Origin: CAZTGZ01 sp964613385
Lineage (GTDB): Bacteria > Bacteroidota > Bacteroidia > NS11-12g > UBA9320
Length of the DNA: 64,000 nucleotides
Assembly (NCBI GenBank): GCA_964613385.1
Contig: CAZTGZ010000001.1
Span: 110,003-174,002 of the forward strand
Reading direction: 5' to 3'
In this document: positions 36,367 through 45,607 of the stretch, piece by piece
How positions within the stretch are numbered: the first letter of the stretch is position 1
How the letters are laid out: each line of letters begins with the position of its first letter
Program-made: the position numbers and the translations under genes
Notes under the pieces: model-generated
Told to the model about the DNA's origin: nothing
Databases searched by the model: none
Seen by the model: the letters and a program-made list of their open reading frames with translations, nothing else

Positions 36367-37117
36367 GCTTCTGCTGGTTATACTATTGTTAGGGACTTTT
36401 AGTTCCTGCGCCGGGTTGAAGCGCAAAAAAAGCACCGTTGTAAATAAACCTGTCATCGTTACGGATGAGACGTTGATTAAAATGGAAGAGGCGGCCTTTC
36501 AATTCGAATCTCTTTCCATTCAAGCCAGGGCAAATTATACGGAGGGAGAGTCCAATCAGTCCTTTACCATGAGCATCAGAATGAAAAAGGATAGCTTGAT
36601 TTGGATTTCAGTGAGTGGTTTGGGTTTTGAGGTCGTGAGAGCCCTGTTGAATAAGGATAGCATATATGTTTTGGATCGTTTTAATCGGGTTTATTATGCT
36701 TACGGAAAGGATCAGGCCCATCAGTTGCTTGGTGTTCAGGTAGAGTTGATACAGTTGCAGGCCATTTTATTGGGAAATGCACCCTACCCTTGGAAATCTT
36801 ATAAAATGAACAGTGCCGACAGTGCAGCCAAGGCCATAGAATACAGGGAAGCTGACATTTATAATAAGCTGTATGTTAATTCGTTACATAGATTGAGTGG
36901 GGCTTTCATCAAGAATATGAAAACCGGCCAGGATATGAATATTGAATACAGTAAGCATACCAAGGTTGATAAAATGTATTTGCCATATTCATCCAGAATA
37001 GAAGTTAATGCCGAAAATAGCAGACCCATTCTGACGTTATCTTATGAAAAAGTCACTTTGGATCAAACCCATGAGTTTCCATTTTCTATACCGCCCAATT
37101 ACAAGAAAGCCGGTTAG
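36320..37117 (+). CDS. DUF4292 lipoprotein
   Basis: About 265 residues. A lipoprotein leader ends at the Cys of FSSC, and the body matches the DUF4292 pattern (FQFESLSIQARANYTEGESNQ, MKKDSLIWISVSGLGFEVVRALL, YVLDRFNRVYY). DUF4292 proteins are LolB/LolA-like outer-membrane lipoproteins of Bacteroidota. The start overlaps the TPR gene by 47 bases. The exact ATG is uncertain, as several codons in the overlap are possible. Confidence 0.82.
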   Translation: MQKNYKGKLKKVFRAELLLVILLLGTFSSCAGLKRKKSTVVNKPVIVTDETLIKMEEAAFQFESLSIQARANYTEGESNQSFTMSIRMKKDSLIWISVSGLGFEVVRALLNKDSIYVLDRFNRVYYAYGKDQAHQLLGVQVELIQLQAILLGNAPYPWKSYKMNSADSAAKAIEYREADIYNKLYVNSLHRLSGAFIKNMKTGQDMNIEYSKHTKVDKMYLPYSSRIEVNAENSRPILTLSYEKVTLDQTHEFPFSIPPNYKKAG

Positions 37118-38384
37118 CTTACTTTTACTTTTATGCCTTTTTTGTTTGCCGTTCAGTTTGTCGGCACAAAAAAATGATCGGAAAACCCTGGAAAAGCAGC
37201 GGAATCAGACCCGCAAGCAAATAGAAACCACTCGTAAAATTCTGAAACAAACGCAGAATAAAAAGCAGAAAAGCGTGGCGGTTCTGAGGACATTACAAGC
37301 TCAGATAAACCTTCGCAAGAAAATGATGGTTCAAATCGGGCGTGAATTGGAAGGCATTGATGATGATATTGTGGTTCAGAATTCCGAAATCCAGCTTCTC
37401 AATTCGGAGATAGTTCAGCTCAAGCAGCAATATGCACACCTGATTTACAACGGCTATAAATCGAGCAATACCCGCAATCGACTTCAATTTGTTTTTAGTG
37501 CAGAGGACTTTAATCAGGTATTAAAGCGTATGAACTATCTGAAAATGCTGGTAGATTACCGCAAAAAGCAATTGGAGTTAATCAAGGCTAAAATTGATGA
37601 AAATACCTCCCGGGTGAATATGTTGATGCAAACCCGAAGTGAAAAACTTCAATTAATGAGCAATCGGGAAGAGGAAAAAAAGGATTTGGAAAAGGATGAG
37701 GACGAGGCGAGTAATTTGTACAAGGACCTTCAGAAACAGGAAAGTGAACTGAAGAAAGATTTGAAGGAGAAAGAGGCATTGGCGCGCAAACTCGATGACG
37801 CCATTAAAAAGGCCATTGAAGCCGAAATAAAAAGAGCACGCGAAGAGGCTGAACGGAAACGCAAGGAGGAGGAGCGAAAACGAAAGGAGGCAGAGGCAAA
37901 TAAATCTGGTCCACCGGCATCTCCGAAAGAGCCGTCAATGACGGATTTCAATAAGGAGGAAATTGCCATGTCGAAACTCTTTAGTCAGAATAAAGGCAAA
38001 TTGCCCTGGCCCGTGGGTAGTGGATTTATTTCCCAGGCATTCGGGATACATCCTCACCCCACCCTAAAAAATATTACGACCGAAAATAACGGCATTAACA
38101 TCAGCACGACAGGTGGAAGCAAGGCCAAGGCAGTTTTTGAGGGCGAAGTGACAGCCATCGTGCGTATTCCGGGCTTATTCAATACGGTTTTGGTAAAGCA
38201 CGGTGAGTTTTTTACGGTGTATAGCAATTTGGAGGTAGTTTCTGTAACCAAGGGCCAAAAACTGAAAGTTGGTGCGGAGGTAGGTCAGATTCACACCAAT
38301 GAAGAAGGGAAAACAGAATTGCATTTCGAAGTATGGAAAGGCAATGAAAAGCAGAATCCCGAAACTTGGCTGCGCAGAAAATAA
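37071..38384 (+). CDS. EnvC-like murein hydrolase activator (coiled coil plus degenerate LytM domain)
   Basis: About 437 residues. A signal peptide (to LSAQ) is followed by a long coiled coil (residues about 25-290, very rich in Lys, Glu and Arg) and a C-terminal M23/LytM domain (about 325-437). The zinc ligands of active M23 enzymes are lost: the usual H-x3-D is NNGIN, the usual YxHL is YSNL, and only LHFE remains. This is the EnvC pattern, where the domain activates an amidase instead of cutting peptidoglycan. It overlaps the DUF4292 gene by 47 bases. Confidence 0.85.
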   Translation: MSFHFLYRPITRKPVSLLLLLCLFCLPFSLSAQKNDRKTLEKQRNQTRKQIETTRKILKQTQNKKQKSVAVLRTLQAQINLRKKMMVQIGRELEGIDDDIVVQNSEIQLLNSEIVQLKQQYAHLIYNGYKSSNTRNRLQFVFSAEDFNQVLKRMNYLKMLVDYRKKQLELIKAKIDENTSRVNMLMQTRSEKLQLMSNREEEKKDLEKDEDEASNLYKDLQKQESELKKDLKEKEALARKLDDAIKKAIEAEIKRAREEAERKRKEEERKRKEAEANKSGPPASPKEPSMTDFNKEEIAMSKLFSQNKGKLPWPVGSGFISQAFGIHPHPTLKNITTENNGINISTTGGSKAKAVFEGEVTAIVRIPGLFNTVLVKHGEFFTVYSNLEVVSVTKGQKLKVGAEVGQIHTNEEGKTELHFEVWKGNEKQNPETWLRRK

Positions 38385-38394
38385 AAGCCCTTTG

Positions 38395-38402
38395 TATCTT
38401 TG
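38395..38402 (+). promoter_or_regulatory. Promoter -7 box TATCTTTG of the hydroxyacyl-CoA dehydrogenase gene
   Basis: Exact TAnnTTTG match 13 bases before the ATG at 38416. Confidence 0.5.
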
Positions 38403-38415
38403 AATTTCATTGTTT

Positions 38416-39255
38416 ATGAAAGTTGCCATCATAGGAGCCGGTACCATGGGATTGGGAATTGCACAGGTTTGTGCTTCTGCCGGTCATGAAGTAGTTCTGG
38501 CTGACGTTCAGGAATCAGCCTTACAAAAAGCTTTGGATGCCATCAGGGGTAATCTTGAAAAAGCAGTTTCCATCGGTAAACTCACCCCGCAGGCACTACC
38601 CGAAATACTGGGAAGATTATCCACCACCACCGATATCAATCAGTTGCCCTGCGATCTTGCCATCGAAGCCATCGTGGAAAGACTCGATGTGAAACAGGAT
38701 TTATTCAGGAAATTGGCGGCTGTGAATTCCTCAAATTGCATCCTGGCTACCAATACATCCAGCATCCCCATTACCCGCATCGCAGCGGGCATCGAGCATC
38801 CGGAAAGAGTGATAGGACTGCACTTTTTCAACCCGGCACATATCATGAAACTGGTTGAAATTGTAAATGGTGCGCACACCTCACCCGACATCACGGAGGA
38901 GATGAAATCCTTTATTTTGGGACTGGGTAAAACCCCCATTATTGCAGCAGATGCACCCGGGTTCATCGTTAACCGGGTAGCGAGACATTATTACGTAGAA
39001 TCTCTGAAAATACTGGAAGAAGGTATTGCTTCGTTTGAAGATATCGATATGCTGATGGAAAGTAGCGGATTTAAAATGGGCCCATTCAGACTGATGGATT
39101 TAATCGGTGTTGATACCAACTTTTCTGTTACTTCTTCGATGTTTGAGCTTTTTCATCAGGACCCGAAATTCAGACCTAGTCGGATACAACAACAAAAAGT
39201 GGATGCAGGATTACATGGACGCAAAAGTGGTAAGGGCTTTTATACGTACGCTTAA
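38416..39255 (+). CDS. 3-hydroxyacyl-CoA dehydrogenase (HBD type)
   Basis: A 279-residue NAD(P)-dependent enzyme that oxidises 3-hydroxyacyl-CoA. The Rossmann motif GAGTMGLGIAQ is at the N terminus. The catalytic region has the substrate Ser/Asn in NTSSIPI and the His-Glu pair in HFFNPAHIMKLVE. The C-terminal all-helical domain ends with SGKGFYTY. It may act in butanoate or fatty-acid metabolism. It is similar to FadB2/Hbd and starts at 38416 rather than six bases earlier. Confidence 0.93.
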   Translation: MKVAIIGAGTMGLGIAQVCASAGHEVVLADVQESALQKALDAIRGNLEKAVSIGKLTPQALPEILGRLSTTTDINQLPCDLAIEAIVERLDVKQDLFRKLAAVNSSNCILATNTSSIPITRIAAGIEHPERVIGLHFFNPAHIMKLVEIVNGAHTSPDITEEMKSFILGLGKTPIIAADAPGFIVNRVARHYYVESLKILEEGIASFEDIDMLMESSGFKMGPFRLMDLIGVDTNFSVTSSMFELFHQDPKFRPSRIQQQKVDAGLHGRKSGKGFYTYA

Positions 39256-39694
39256 GGCGGCATCTCTGCTGTGTTTTTTCGCGGCATTTCAAGCCTGCGA
39301 TGACGATCCGGGCGGAGAGCACCCTGTGCCGGCAGCTTCGGTGAACTTGACGATTAATACGGATTTGCCTACTTATTTTAAATTGAAAAATCTGGGATCT
39401 TATGTGTATGAAGATGGCGGAAACAGAGGGATTTTGGTTATCCACGGATTCGATGATCAATTTTACGCCTTCGATCGTTTGTGTACACATCTTCCGGATT
39501 TAACTTGTTCCTTAATACATGTTGATAGTATGAATCTCAACCTCAGATGTGGTCAATTTTCAGATACCACCTGGGTTCCGTGTTGTGAATCGAAATACCA
39601 GATGGACGGCCTGGTGCAGCAAGGACCGGCTAAATATCCGTTGAGACAGTATCCGGTTGCCATAAACGGAAGTATCCTATATATCAGGAATTGA
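39215..39694 (+). CDS. Rieske-like lipoprotein with altered cluster ligands
   Basis: About 159 residues. A lipoprotein leader ends at Cys in AAFQAC, and a small Rieske-fold domain follows. The first ligand pair is CTH, as in Rieske proteins. The second, usually CxxH, reads VPCCES, so one Cys and the His are replaced and two adjacent Cys remain. The C-terminal QGPAKYPLRQYPVAINGSILYI segment is typical of this Bacteroidota subgroup. Its start overlaps the dehydrogenase gene by 41 bases. A haem lipoprotein gene follows at once. Confidence 0.7.
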   Translation: MDAKVVRAFIRTLKAASLLCFFAAFQACDDDPGGEHPVPAASVNLTINTDLPTYFKLKNLGSYVYEDGGNRGILVIHGFDDQFYAFDRLCTHLPDLTCSLIHVDSMNLNLRCGQFSDTTWVPCCESKYQMDGLVQQGPAKYPLRQYPVAINGSILYIRN

Positions 39695-39699
39695 ACACC

Positions 39700-40278
39700 A
39701 TGAAAATAGAATTCAAACTGCTCATTTTTAGTGTTTTGTTGGGATTCGTATATGCCTGCGGTGAATCGTCTCAAATGAGCGATAAAGACAAGGAAAAATG
39801 GATGCAACAGGGAAAACAAGCGGTGGATGCAGCGTCTAAAAGGGTGAAGGATTCCCTGGTTCATGCCATGCAGCAAAGAGGACCCATGGCAGCGGTCACT
39901 GCCTGTAACCATTTAATGCAGGGAGAAAACCCTTATGGGAATACGTATGAAATAAGAAGAACGGCGCTGAAATTCAGAAATCCCGGCAATAAGCCCACAC
40001 AAAGGGAAAAACAGGTGTTGGAAATGATGCGGGATGCGCATGGCCGAAAACAGGAAATAGGACCGGTATTAGACCTTCATGAGAATGGGGATTTATACTA
40101 TTATCATCCCATTATGGTTCAGCCTATGTGTCTGAATTGCCACGGTAAACCCGGATATGAAATAACAGAGGCCGTATTTAATGCCATTAAGAAAACCTAT
40201 CCCAAAGACAAAGCTATGGGATTTTCAGAAGGTGATTTTCGGGGAATGTGGACCGTAAAATTGAAATCTACGTTGTAG
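39700..40278 (+). CDS. Tll0287-like (DUF3365) c-type haem lipoprotein
   Basis: About 192 residues. A lipoprotein leader ends at YAC. The helical Tll0287/DUF3365 domain carries the CxxCH haem-attachment site CLNCHG and the surrounding LYYYHPIMVQPMC block. In cyanobacteria the fold binds haem in the lumen, and in Bacteroidota it often precedes sensor domains. Here it is a stand-alone envelope protein. The TTG at 39691 would overlap the previous stop, and I take the ATG at 39700. It ends 11 bases inside a minus-strand gene. Confidence 0.85.
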   Translation: MKIEFKLLIFSVLLGFVYACGESSQMSDKDKEKWMQQGKQAVDAASKRVKDSLVHAMQQRGPMAAVTACNHLMQGENPYGNTYEIRRTALKFRNPGNKPTQREKQVLEMMRDAHGRKQEIGPVLDLHENGDLYYYHPIMVQPMCLNCHGKPGYEITEAVFNAIKKTYPKDKAMGFSEGDFRGMWTVKLKSTL

Positions 40279-40615
40279 ACCATTGAGCCCATAGTTTCCG
40301 GTTCGACAAGTAATCTGCTTGATTTTCAAACCCGTAAGCTTCTTTTTCAAAACTGATACTCATGTAGGCCTTCGTATGATTCCGGCCTTTTAGTCTGTAA
40401 TAGCAATATTCAGAAATATAGATGAAGTAGAACGGCAGCACCAGTAATTCCAGTTGTTGTTTCAGATGAATTTGTTCGTGACGTATGATATTGGGTATGG
40501 CATATTTAGGTTCTCTGATAATAACCAATGGCCATATGGCCGCGGCTGCATATTTGGGATGTATCATCCATCTCAGGTAAGGGGGCAAAACCCAAATCAT
40601 ACATCCTCCTTTCAT
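40268..40615 (-). CDS. Small membrane protein with HExxH motif
   Basis: A 115-residue protein containing RHEQIHLKQQLELLVLPFYFIYISEY, an HExxH motif leading into a hydrophobic helix, and a conserved-looking SISFEKEAYGFENQADYL tail. The layout resembles the small putative metallopeptidase-like proteins of Bacteroidota. No third zinc ligand is certain, so catalysis is only possible. It is the last of a three-gene minus-strand operon whose genes overlap by one and four bases. Confidence 0.6.
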   Translation of the reverse strand: MKGGCMIWVLPPYLRWMIHPKYAAAAIWPLVIIREPKYAIPNIIRHEQIHLKQQLELLVLPFYFIYISEYCYYRLKGRNHTKAYMSISFEKEAYGFENQADYLSNRKLWAQWSTT

Positions 40616-41175
40616 TATCGGGTCTTATAAGATTTATACCAGCGAAAATATCCGCTGATGCATAAAAGGGCAAACAACAACATTTGTATGCCTAAAATAT
40701 CCAATCCTTTTTTGTGGTAAAGCCAGGCAGCCGACAAGTTGAGCACAAACCACCAGGTCCAGGATGAGAGTATTTTCCGGGCTTCCTTGAAAGTAGCAAT
40801 AAAACTGAAAACGGTGATAAATGCATCTGCATATGGATAATCGGAAGGTGAAAATCTCTGGGATATTTTCCCCAGGACTACACTCACCAACATTCCAACC
40901 ATTACAACCCGGATTAGTTGCTTATGATTCCATCGCGAAACCAATAGATGTTCTCTTTTTTCTTTCCAGCTTCGGTATGCGATTATGGCAACGGCAATGT
41001 AATAGAGATTCAGAATCGACTCGTAATAGAGTTGAGCATCTGCCAGAAGAACCATGGAGATGGCAGCTGCCAGTCCACCGAAAATCCATCCCGATCGGCG
41101 TTCAAACGTAAGGAGTAGCAAAAAAATCAGGTTTGATGCAAACGCCAGCCATTCGAACAGAGTGATTGCCTTCAT
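40615..41175 (-). CDS. pnuC: PnuC-like nicotinamide riboside/mononucleotide transporter
   Basis: A 186-residue protein with about seven hydrophobic helices. The motifs GWIFGGLAAAISMVLLADAQLYYESILNLYYIAVAIIAYRSW, LGFWTW-like WTWWFVLNLSAAWLYHKKG and the aromatic-rich ends fit PnuC facilitators, which import nicotinamide riboside for NAD synthesis. No NAD or thiamine riboswitch precedes it, because it is coupled by a four-base overlap to the flavoprotein gene. Thiamine-type PnuT is the alternative. Confidence 0.82.
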   Translation of the reverse strand: MKAITLFEWLAFASNLIFLLLLTFERRSGWIFGGLAAAISMVLLADAQLYYESILNLYYIAVAIIAYRSWKEKREHLLVSRWNHKQLIRVVMVGMLVSVVLGKISQRFSPSDYPYADAFITVFSFIATFKEARKILSSWTWWFVLNLSAAWLYHKKGLDILGIQMLLFALLCISGYFRWYKSYKTR

Positions 41176-42392
41176 AGGGACTCATTGATGGCCATGGCCG
41201 CGTGCCAGGCGGAGGTCCATGCATGTTGAAAATTGAAGCCGCCCGTTATGGCATCCACATCCATTACTTCACCGGCAAAATACAAGCCCGGGAATTTTCG
41301 GCTTTCCATGGTTTTAAAATTGATTTCATCCAAATCTACGCCACCGGCTGTTACAAATTCTTCTTTAAAGGTGCTTTTTCCGTTTACCAAAATCTGGAAA
41401 TGCGTCAGTTGATGACAAATTTCAGTCAAATCACTTGATTGCAGGTGTTTCCATCGGCTGCCCGGCAGGAGTGTAAATCCATCCGTCAAGCGATCCCATA
41501 ACCTTCGCGGCAAACCCAACGGGCCGATGGTGCCAATTTGCTTATCTCTGTTTTGTGCCTGAAAAATGCGAAGATGTTCCAGGGCTTTTTCCGGTTCCAT
41601 TCCTGTGAAATTTACGGTCAGTTGAAAGGAATATTGTCTTTCTGCAAGTAAACGAGCTCCCCAGGCCGACAATCGCAATACCGCCGGACCGCTGAGGCCA
41701 TTGTGGGTAATGAGCATGGGGCCTTCGGTTTTAAGCCCGGTATTCGCCACAGACAAAAGCACATTTGGAATAGAAATGCCCGCCAATCCCTGAATGAATT
41801 CAGCCTTTGTGTGCAATGTAAAAAGCGAAGGGCAGGGTTCAATGATGGTGTGACCAAGTTCCTGCAACATTTTCCAAATTCCGTGATTGGCACCGGAACA
41901 AATCAGGACTTTGGAGGTTTCATAATTCCGTTGATTAGATATTGCTTCCCATGCATTTCCATTGAATCGAATTTCTTTAAGTGCAGTTTTGTTGGAAAGT
42001 ATAACACCTTGATTTACAGCAGTTTGCCTGAGACAGTTTACGATGGAATCCGAAGAATCACTTTTTGGAAACACACGACCATCACTTTCAGTTTTTAATG
42101 GAACCCCATGATTTTCAAACCATTCCATCACATCTGCTGGTCCAAAACGATGAAATGGTCCAAGCAGAGCCTTTTCCCCACGGGGATAGTTTTTAACCAA
42201 CATCTCAGGGTCTGAACAATCGTGGGTTACATTGCATCTTCCACCTCCACTAATTTTCACTTTTTGCAGATACTCCGTCGATTGTTCGAGAATGCATATC
42301 TGCAATTCCGGCCGCCATGCCGACAACAATGCCGCAGCAAAGAAGCCTGCTGCCCCGCCACCTACCATCAAAACATCGACTTTTATAGACAC
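41172..42392 (-). CDS. HI0933-family NAD(P)/FAD-dependent oxidoreductase
   Basis: About 406 residues. The N-terminal FAD dinucleotide motif is VGGGAAGFFAAALL, followed by KVKISGGGRCNVTHD, the signature of the HI0933/BaiN-type flavoproteins. The C terminus carries GLYFAGEVMDVDAITGGFNFQHAWTSAW. These enzymes are poorly characterised flavin reductases. The GTG at 42392 (VSIKVDVLMVGGG) is my start, and an upstream ATG at 42446 would cross the divergent promoter. Confidence 0.88.
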   Translation of the reverse strand: MSIKVDVLMVGGGAAGFFAAALLSAWRPELQICILEQSTEYLQKVKISGGGRCNVTHDCSDPEMLVKNYPRGEKALLGPFHRFGPADVMEWFENHGVPLKTESDGRVFPKSDSSDSIVNCLRQTAVNQGVILSNKTALKEIRFNGNAWEAISNQRNYETSKVLICSGANHGIWKMLQELGHTIIEPCPSLFTLHTKAEFIQGLAGISIPNVLLSVANTGLKTEGPMLITHNGLSGPAVLRLSAWGARLLAERQYSFQLTVNFTGMEPEKALEHLRIFQAQNRDKQIGTIGPLGLPRRLWDRLTDGFTLLPGSRWKHLQSSDLTEICHQLTHFQILVNGKSTFKEEFVTAGGVDLDEINFKTMESRKFPGLYFAGEVMDVDAITGGFNFQHAWTSAWHAAMAINESL

Positions 42393-42408
42393 TGCTTTTG
42401 AATTTCTG

Positions 42409-42416
42409 TATGTTTG
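42409..42416 (+). promoter_or_regulatory. M28 peptidase promoter -7 box TATGTTTG
   Basis: Exact TAnnTTTG match ending four bases before the ATG at 42421, implying a leaderless mRNA. Confidence 0.5.
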
Positions 42417-42420
42417 AACT

Positions 42421-43710
42421 ATGAGAATTCGTCGCAAAAATATCATATATACGGTGCTACTGTTTTTAATTCATTGCACCACCATTGCTCAGGATCGGAA
42501 TTATGCAACCCGTATCATGGATAGTTTGTGCAGTCCCGCGTATTTTGGCAGGGGATATTTGAATGACGGTGACCGTAAAGCGGGAGAATTCATTCGCAAC
42601 GAGATGATACATGCCGGACTTCTTCCGTTGGCGGATGACTACCGACATCGTTTTTCATTTCCGGTGAACACTTTTCCTGAAGATCTGATTTTTCAGATTG
42701 ATGGAAAAAACATGCAGGCCGGGGTGGATTTTATTCCGGCACCTCATGCTACTTCCTTTCATGCCGTCCATCAAAAGTTGCGTCTTGTAAAAAAGGAGGA
42801 TTTACTATCAAAATGCAGGTATCGAAAATTGCGGAGGGAAATTAAGTCCGGAGTGGTTTTGGTGCTCGACACAACCACTGATGAGAAGGCAATGGTAAAA
42901 CGCAAGGAACTGATGAAAGAAACCAGGGTCAGTTTCTACATAGAATTGGTGAACAATCTGGTTTGGAGTGTTTCTACCAAAGAGAACAAAGCATCTTTTC
43001 AAATGCTTGTGGGCTCCTATCCCCTGAATGCAGCCTTAACAGAAATAAAAATCGTGAACAAATTCATTCCCAACTATCAGACCGCCAACATTGCCGGATA
43101 CATTAAGGGAAAGGAACATCCGGATTCATTTCTGGTTGTTACCGCGCATTACGACCATTTAGGTGGTATAGGCAAATCGGTATTTTTTCCGGGTGCAAAC
43201 GACAATGCGAGCGGTGTGGCTATGATGTTGGATCTGGCGCATTATTTTCAGCAACATCCTCCGGCATATTCCATAGCCTTTATCGCATTTGCGGCCGAAG
43301 AGGCCGGTCTGATCGGTTCCTTTCATTGGGTGAAGGACTCCAGACAGTTAATACCATTAAACAAAATCAGGTTTTTGGTGAATATAGACCTGATGGGAAG
43401 CGGAGATGAAGGAATTATGGCCGTAAATGGTGCTGTTTTTACCGAAGAATTTGAAAAATTGACGAACATCAACTCCACCCATCATTTATTAACAGAGGTA
43501 AAGGCAAGGGGGAAAGCCGCCAATAGCGACCATTATTTTTTTACAGAAGCCGGTGTACGAGGCTTCTTTTTTTATCTGATGGGAAAATACAAACACTATC
43601 ACAACGTATATGATTCCCCTGAAAACTTAAGGTTGAATGATCATTATAACAGAGCTTTTACCTTGATAAGCGGATTCATTTCCAGTTTCTATATTCATGA
43701 TTATGAATAG
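42421..43710 (+). CDS. M28-family zinc aminopeptidase, secreted
   Basis: A 429-residue protein with a signal peptide (to IAQ, residue 24). The M28 di-zinc ligands are visible in order: HYDHLGG (His), GANDNASGVAMML (Asp), AAEEAGLIGS (Glu-Glu), NIDLMGSG (Asp) and SDHYFF (His). It should cleave N-terminal residues from peptides outside the inner membrane. The family also includes glutaminyl cyclases, but the full ligand set favours an aminopeptidase. It diverges from the flavoprotein operon. Confidence 0.92.
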   Translation: MRIRRKNIIYTVLLFLIHCTTIAQDRNYATRIMDSLCSPAYFGRGYLNDGDRKAGEFIRNEMIHAGLLPLADDYRHRFSFPVNTFPEDLIFQIDGKNMQAGVDFIPAPHATSFHAVHQKLRLVKKEDLLSKCRYRKLRREIKSGVVLVLDTTTDEKAMVKRKELMKETRVSFYIELVNNLVWSVSTKENKASFQMLVGSYPLNAALTEIKIVNKFIPNYQTANIAGYIKGKEHPDSFLVVTAHYDHLGGIGKSVFFPGANDNASGVAMMLDLAHYFQQHPPAYSIAFIAFAAEEAGLIGSFHWVKDSRQLIPLNKIRFLVNIDLMGSGDEGIMAVNGAVFTEEFEKLTNINSTHHLLTEVKARGKAANSDHYFFTEAGVRGFFFYLMGKYKHYHNVYDSPENLRLNDHYNRAFTLISGFISSFYIHDYE

Positions 43711-43801
43711 GTAATACCATAATTTTTTTATATAATCGAATCTGATTCCGATCAATAAAAACTTATGATGATTTATAAAATTAACACATAGCGATTCGGA
43801 A

Positions 43802-45589
43802 ATGCTGCAATTGATTTCCGGACCATTAACGAAAGCCTATAAATACCTCATGTATCTTGGGGTTGAACCGGGTGACTCCAGAACTGAGACAAATAAGGTA
43901 ATCTTATTAAACAAAATCTGTCTGTTTGTTATCCTCCTGATTGAAATTTATTGTGTGAATTATTTGTACCGGGGCATGATGATGATGTTCCATATTTCAC
44001 AACTTTTGTCGATCGGATGGTTCATCGTTTTCTTTTTGACTGCCTCCAAAAAGCATTATGCTGCCCGTCTTTTTTCCGTTGCCTTATCCGGCCTAACCAT
44101 CACATTGGTCTGCTATTTATACTCCATGAAAAGTGGGGTGTATTACTATCTCATTCCGGCAGCAGTCGGGTCATTTTGTCTTTTTTCTGCTGATCAGAAA
44201 AAGGAATTGGCCCTGAGTGCTGTCATTCCCCTGATACTCTACATCATATCTGCCCGGTATTTCGGCGATGAGCCCAGATTGGTAGAGATGAATAATGAAT
44301 ACCTATTGTCATTATTATACCATACCTCCTTTGGACTTTCGCTGATTGCAACTTTGTTATTCGTGTATTATTTCGCTATTGAAAACAAAGCTATTGAGAA
44401 AGAACTCATCAAGGCAAGGGTAAAGGCGGAGTCAGCAGATCAGGCCAAATCCAAATTTCTCAGCATGATGAGCCATGAGATCAGAACTCCGATTACTGCC
44501 ATGATTGGCTTCACCGATATGTTGCGTCGTCAACCTTCCAAAGAGCAGCGCAACCAGTATTTGAATAACCTCTCCGTTTCAGGAAACAATCTGCTTCAGA
44601 TTGTCAATGAGATCCTGGATTTCAGTGTGTTAGAGAGCGGAAATCTGAAAACAGTTACGGCCCCTTTTTCGCTGTCAGAACTGGCCAAAGAAGTGGTTTC
44701 GGGGTTACAACCTCTGGCCGACAAGCAAGGAATACAGTTGGAACTGAAATCTGATGAAGGATTGGCTGCATATCACGAAGCAGATCGCAAGTTGATCAAT
44801 CAGATACTGATAAATTTGGTTCATAATGCCATCAAATTTACCCACGAAGGCTATGTGAGATTGATATTGGAGGCAAGGGAGTCAGATAAAGAAGGATTTC
44901 AGCACATAGACATTATCATAGAAGATACAGGTATCGGATTTAGTGTAGATCAGAAGGATGATATTTTCAAACGGTTCTCGCAGTTATCAGGGGATATTAA
45001 CCGAAAATACGGGGGTACCGGACTCGGATTATCCATTGTAAGAGAACTGGTGAAAGTAACGGGGGCGGATATTGAAGTAGCCAGTGAACCCGGGCAGGGA
45101 ACCCGATTCACCATTCATTATCATTTGAAAACGAATCATGATTTTGTGGCCATTGCAAATCCGGAAAGCCTGATGGCAGATTTTGGGGAAAAGAAGGTAC
45201 TGTTGGTGGAAGATGATGTTTTTAATGCCATGATCGCTTCTTATATTTTGAAAGAATGGAATATGGAGGTAGATGAAGCCGGAGATGGAAATCAGGCCAT
45301 CCAGAAATGTATCCGGAATCGTTACGACATCATTCTGATGGATGTTCAGATGCCGGAATGCGATGGAATTACAGCAACTTTCAGAATTCGCAACCAGGAA
45401 GGTGGGCTGAATCTGGCGACACCCATTATCGGATATACGGCAAATCTCAGTGCCGAAGAACGAAACAGGGGATTGGATGCCGGCATGAACGATTATCTGA
45501 TAAAACCATTCAATCGGATGATGCTTTATCAATCGCTGGTAAGACTGGGTTTAAGGGATGCCAATGATGAGCGCAACCCAACAAATTGA
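43802..45589 (+). CDS. Hybrid histidine kinase with receiver domain
   Basis: A 595-residue sensor protein. Five or six membrane helices (about residues 35-205) lead to a HisKA domain with phospho-acceptor His in MMSHEIRTPI, a HATPase_c domain (NLVHNAIKFTHEG, DTGIGF, GGTGLGLSI) and a C-terminal receiver domain with the phospho-Asp in ILMDVQMPECDG and the conserved Lys in YLIKPF. There is no separate input domain, so the signal is sensed in or near the membrane. No dedicated response regulator is adjacent; the attached receiver and a remote partner are implied. Confidence 0.92.
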   Translation: MLQLISGPLTKAYKYLMYLGVEPGDSRTETNKVILLNKICLFVILLIEIYCVNYLYRGMMMMFHISQLLSIGWFIVFFLTASKKHYAARLFSVALSGLTITLVCYLYSMKSGVYYYLIPAAVGSFCLFSADQKKELALSAVIPLILYIISARYFGDEPRLVEMNNEYLLSLLYHTSFGLSLIATLLFVYYFAIENKAIEKELIKARVKAESADQAKSKFLSMMSHEIRTPITAMIGFTDMLRRQPSKEQRNQYLNNLSVSGNNLLQIVNEILDFSVLESGNLKTVTAPFSLSELAKEVVSGLQPLADKQGIQLELKSDEGLAAYHEADRKLINQILINLVHNAIKFTHEGYVRLILEARESDKEGFQHIDIIIEDTGIGFSVDQKDDIFKRFSQLSGDINRKYGGTGLGLSIVRELVKVTGADIEVASEPGQGTRFTIHYHLKTNHDFVAIANPESLMADFGEKKVLLVEDDVFNAMIASYILKEWNMEVDEAGDGNQAIQKCIRNRYDIILMDVQMPECDGITATFRIRNQEGGLNLATPIIGYTANLSAEERNRGLDAGMNDYLIKPFNRMMLYQSLVRLGLRDANDERNPTN

Positions 45590-45591
45590 AC

Positions 45592-45599
45592 TAGATTTG
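45592..45599 (+). promoter_or_regulatory. GH3 gene promoter -7 box TAGATTTG
   Basis: Exact TAnnTTTG match eight bases before the ATG at 45608. Confidence 0.4.
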
Positions 45600-45607
45600 T
45601 CACGGGA

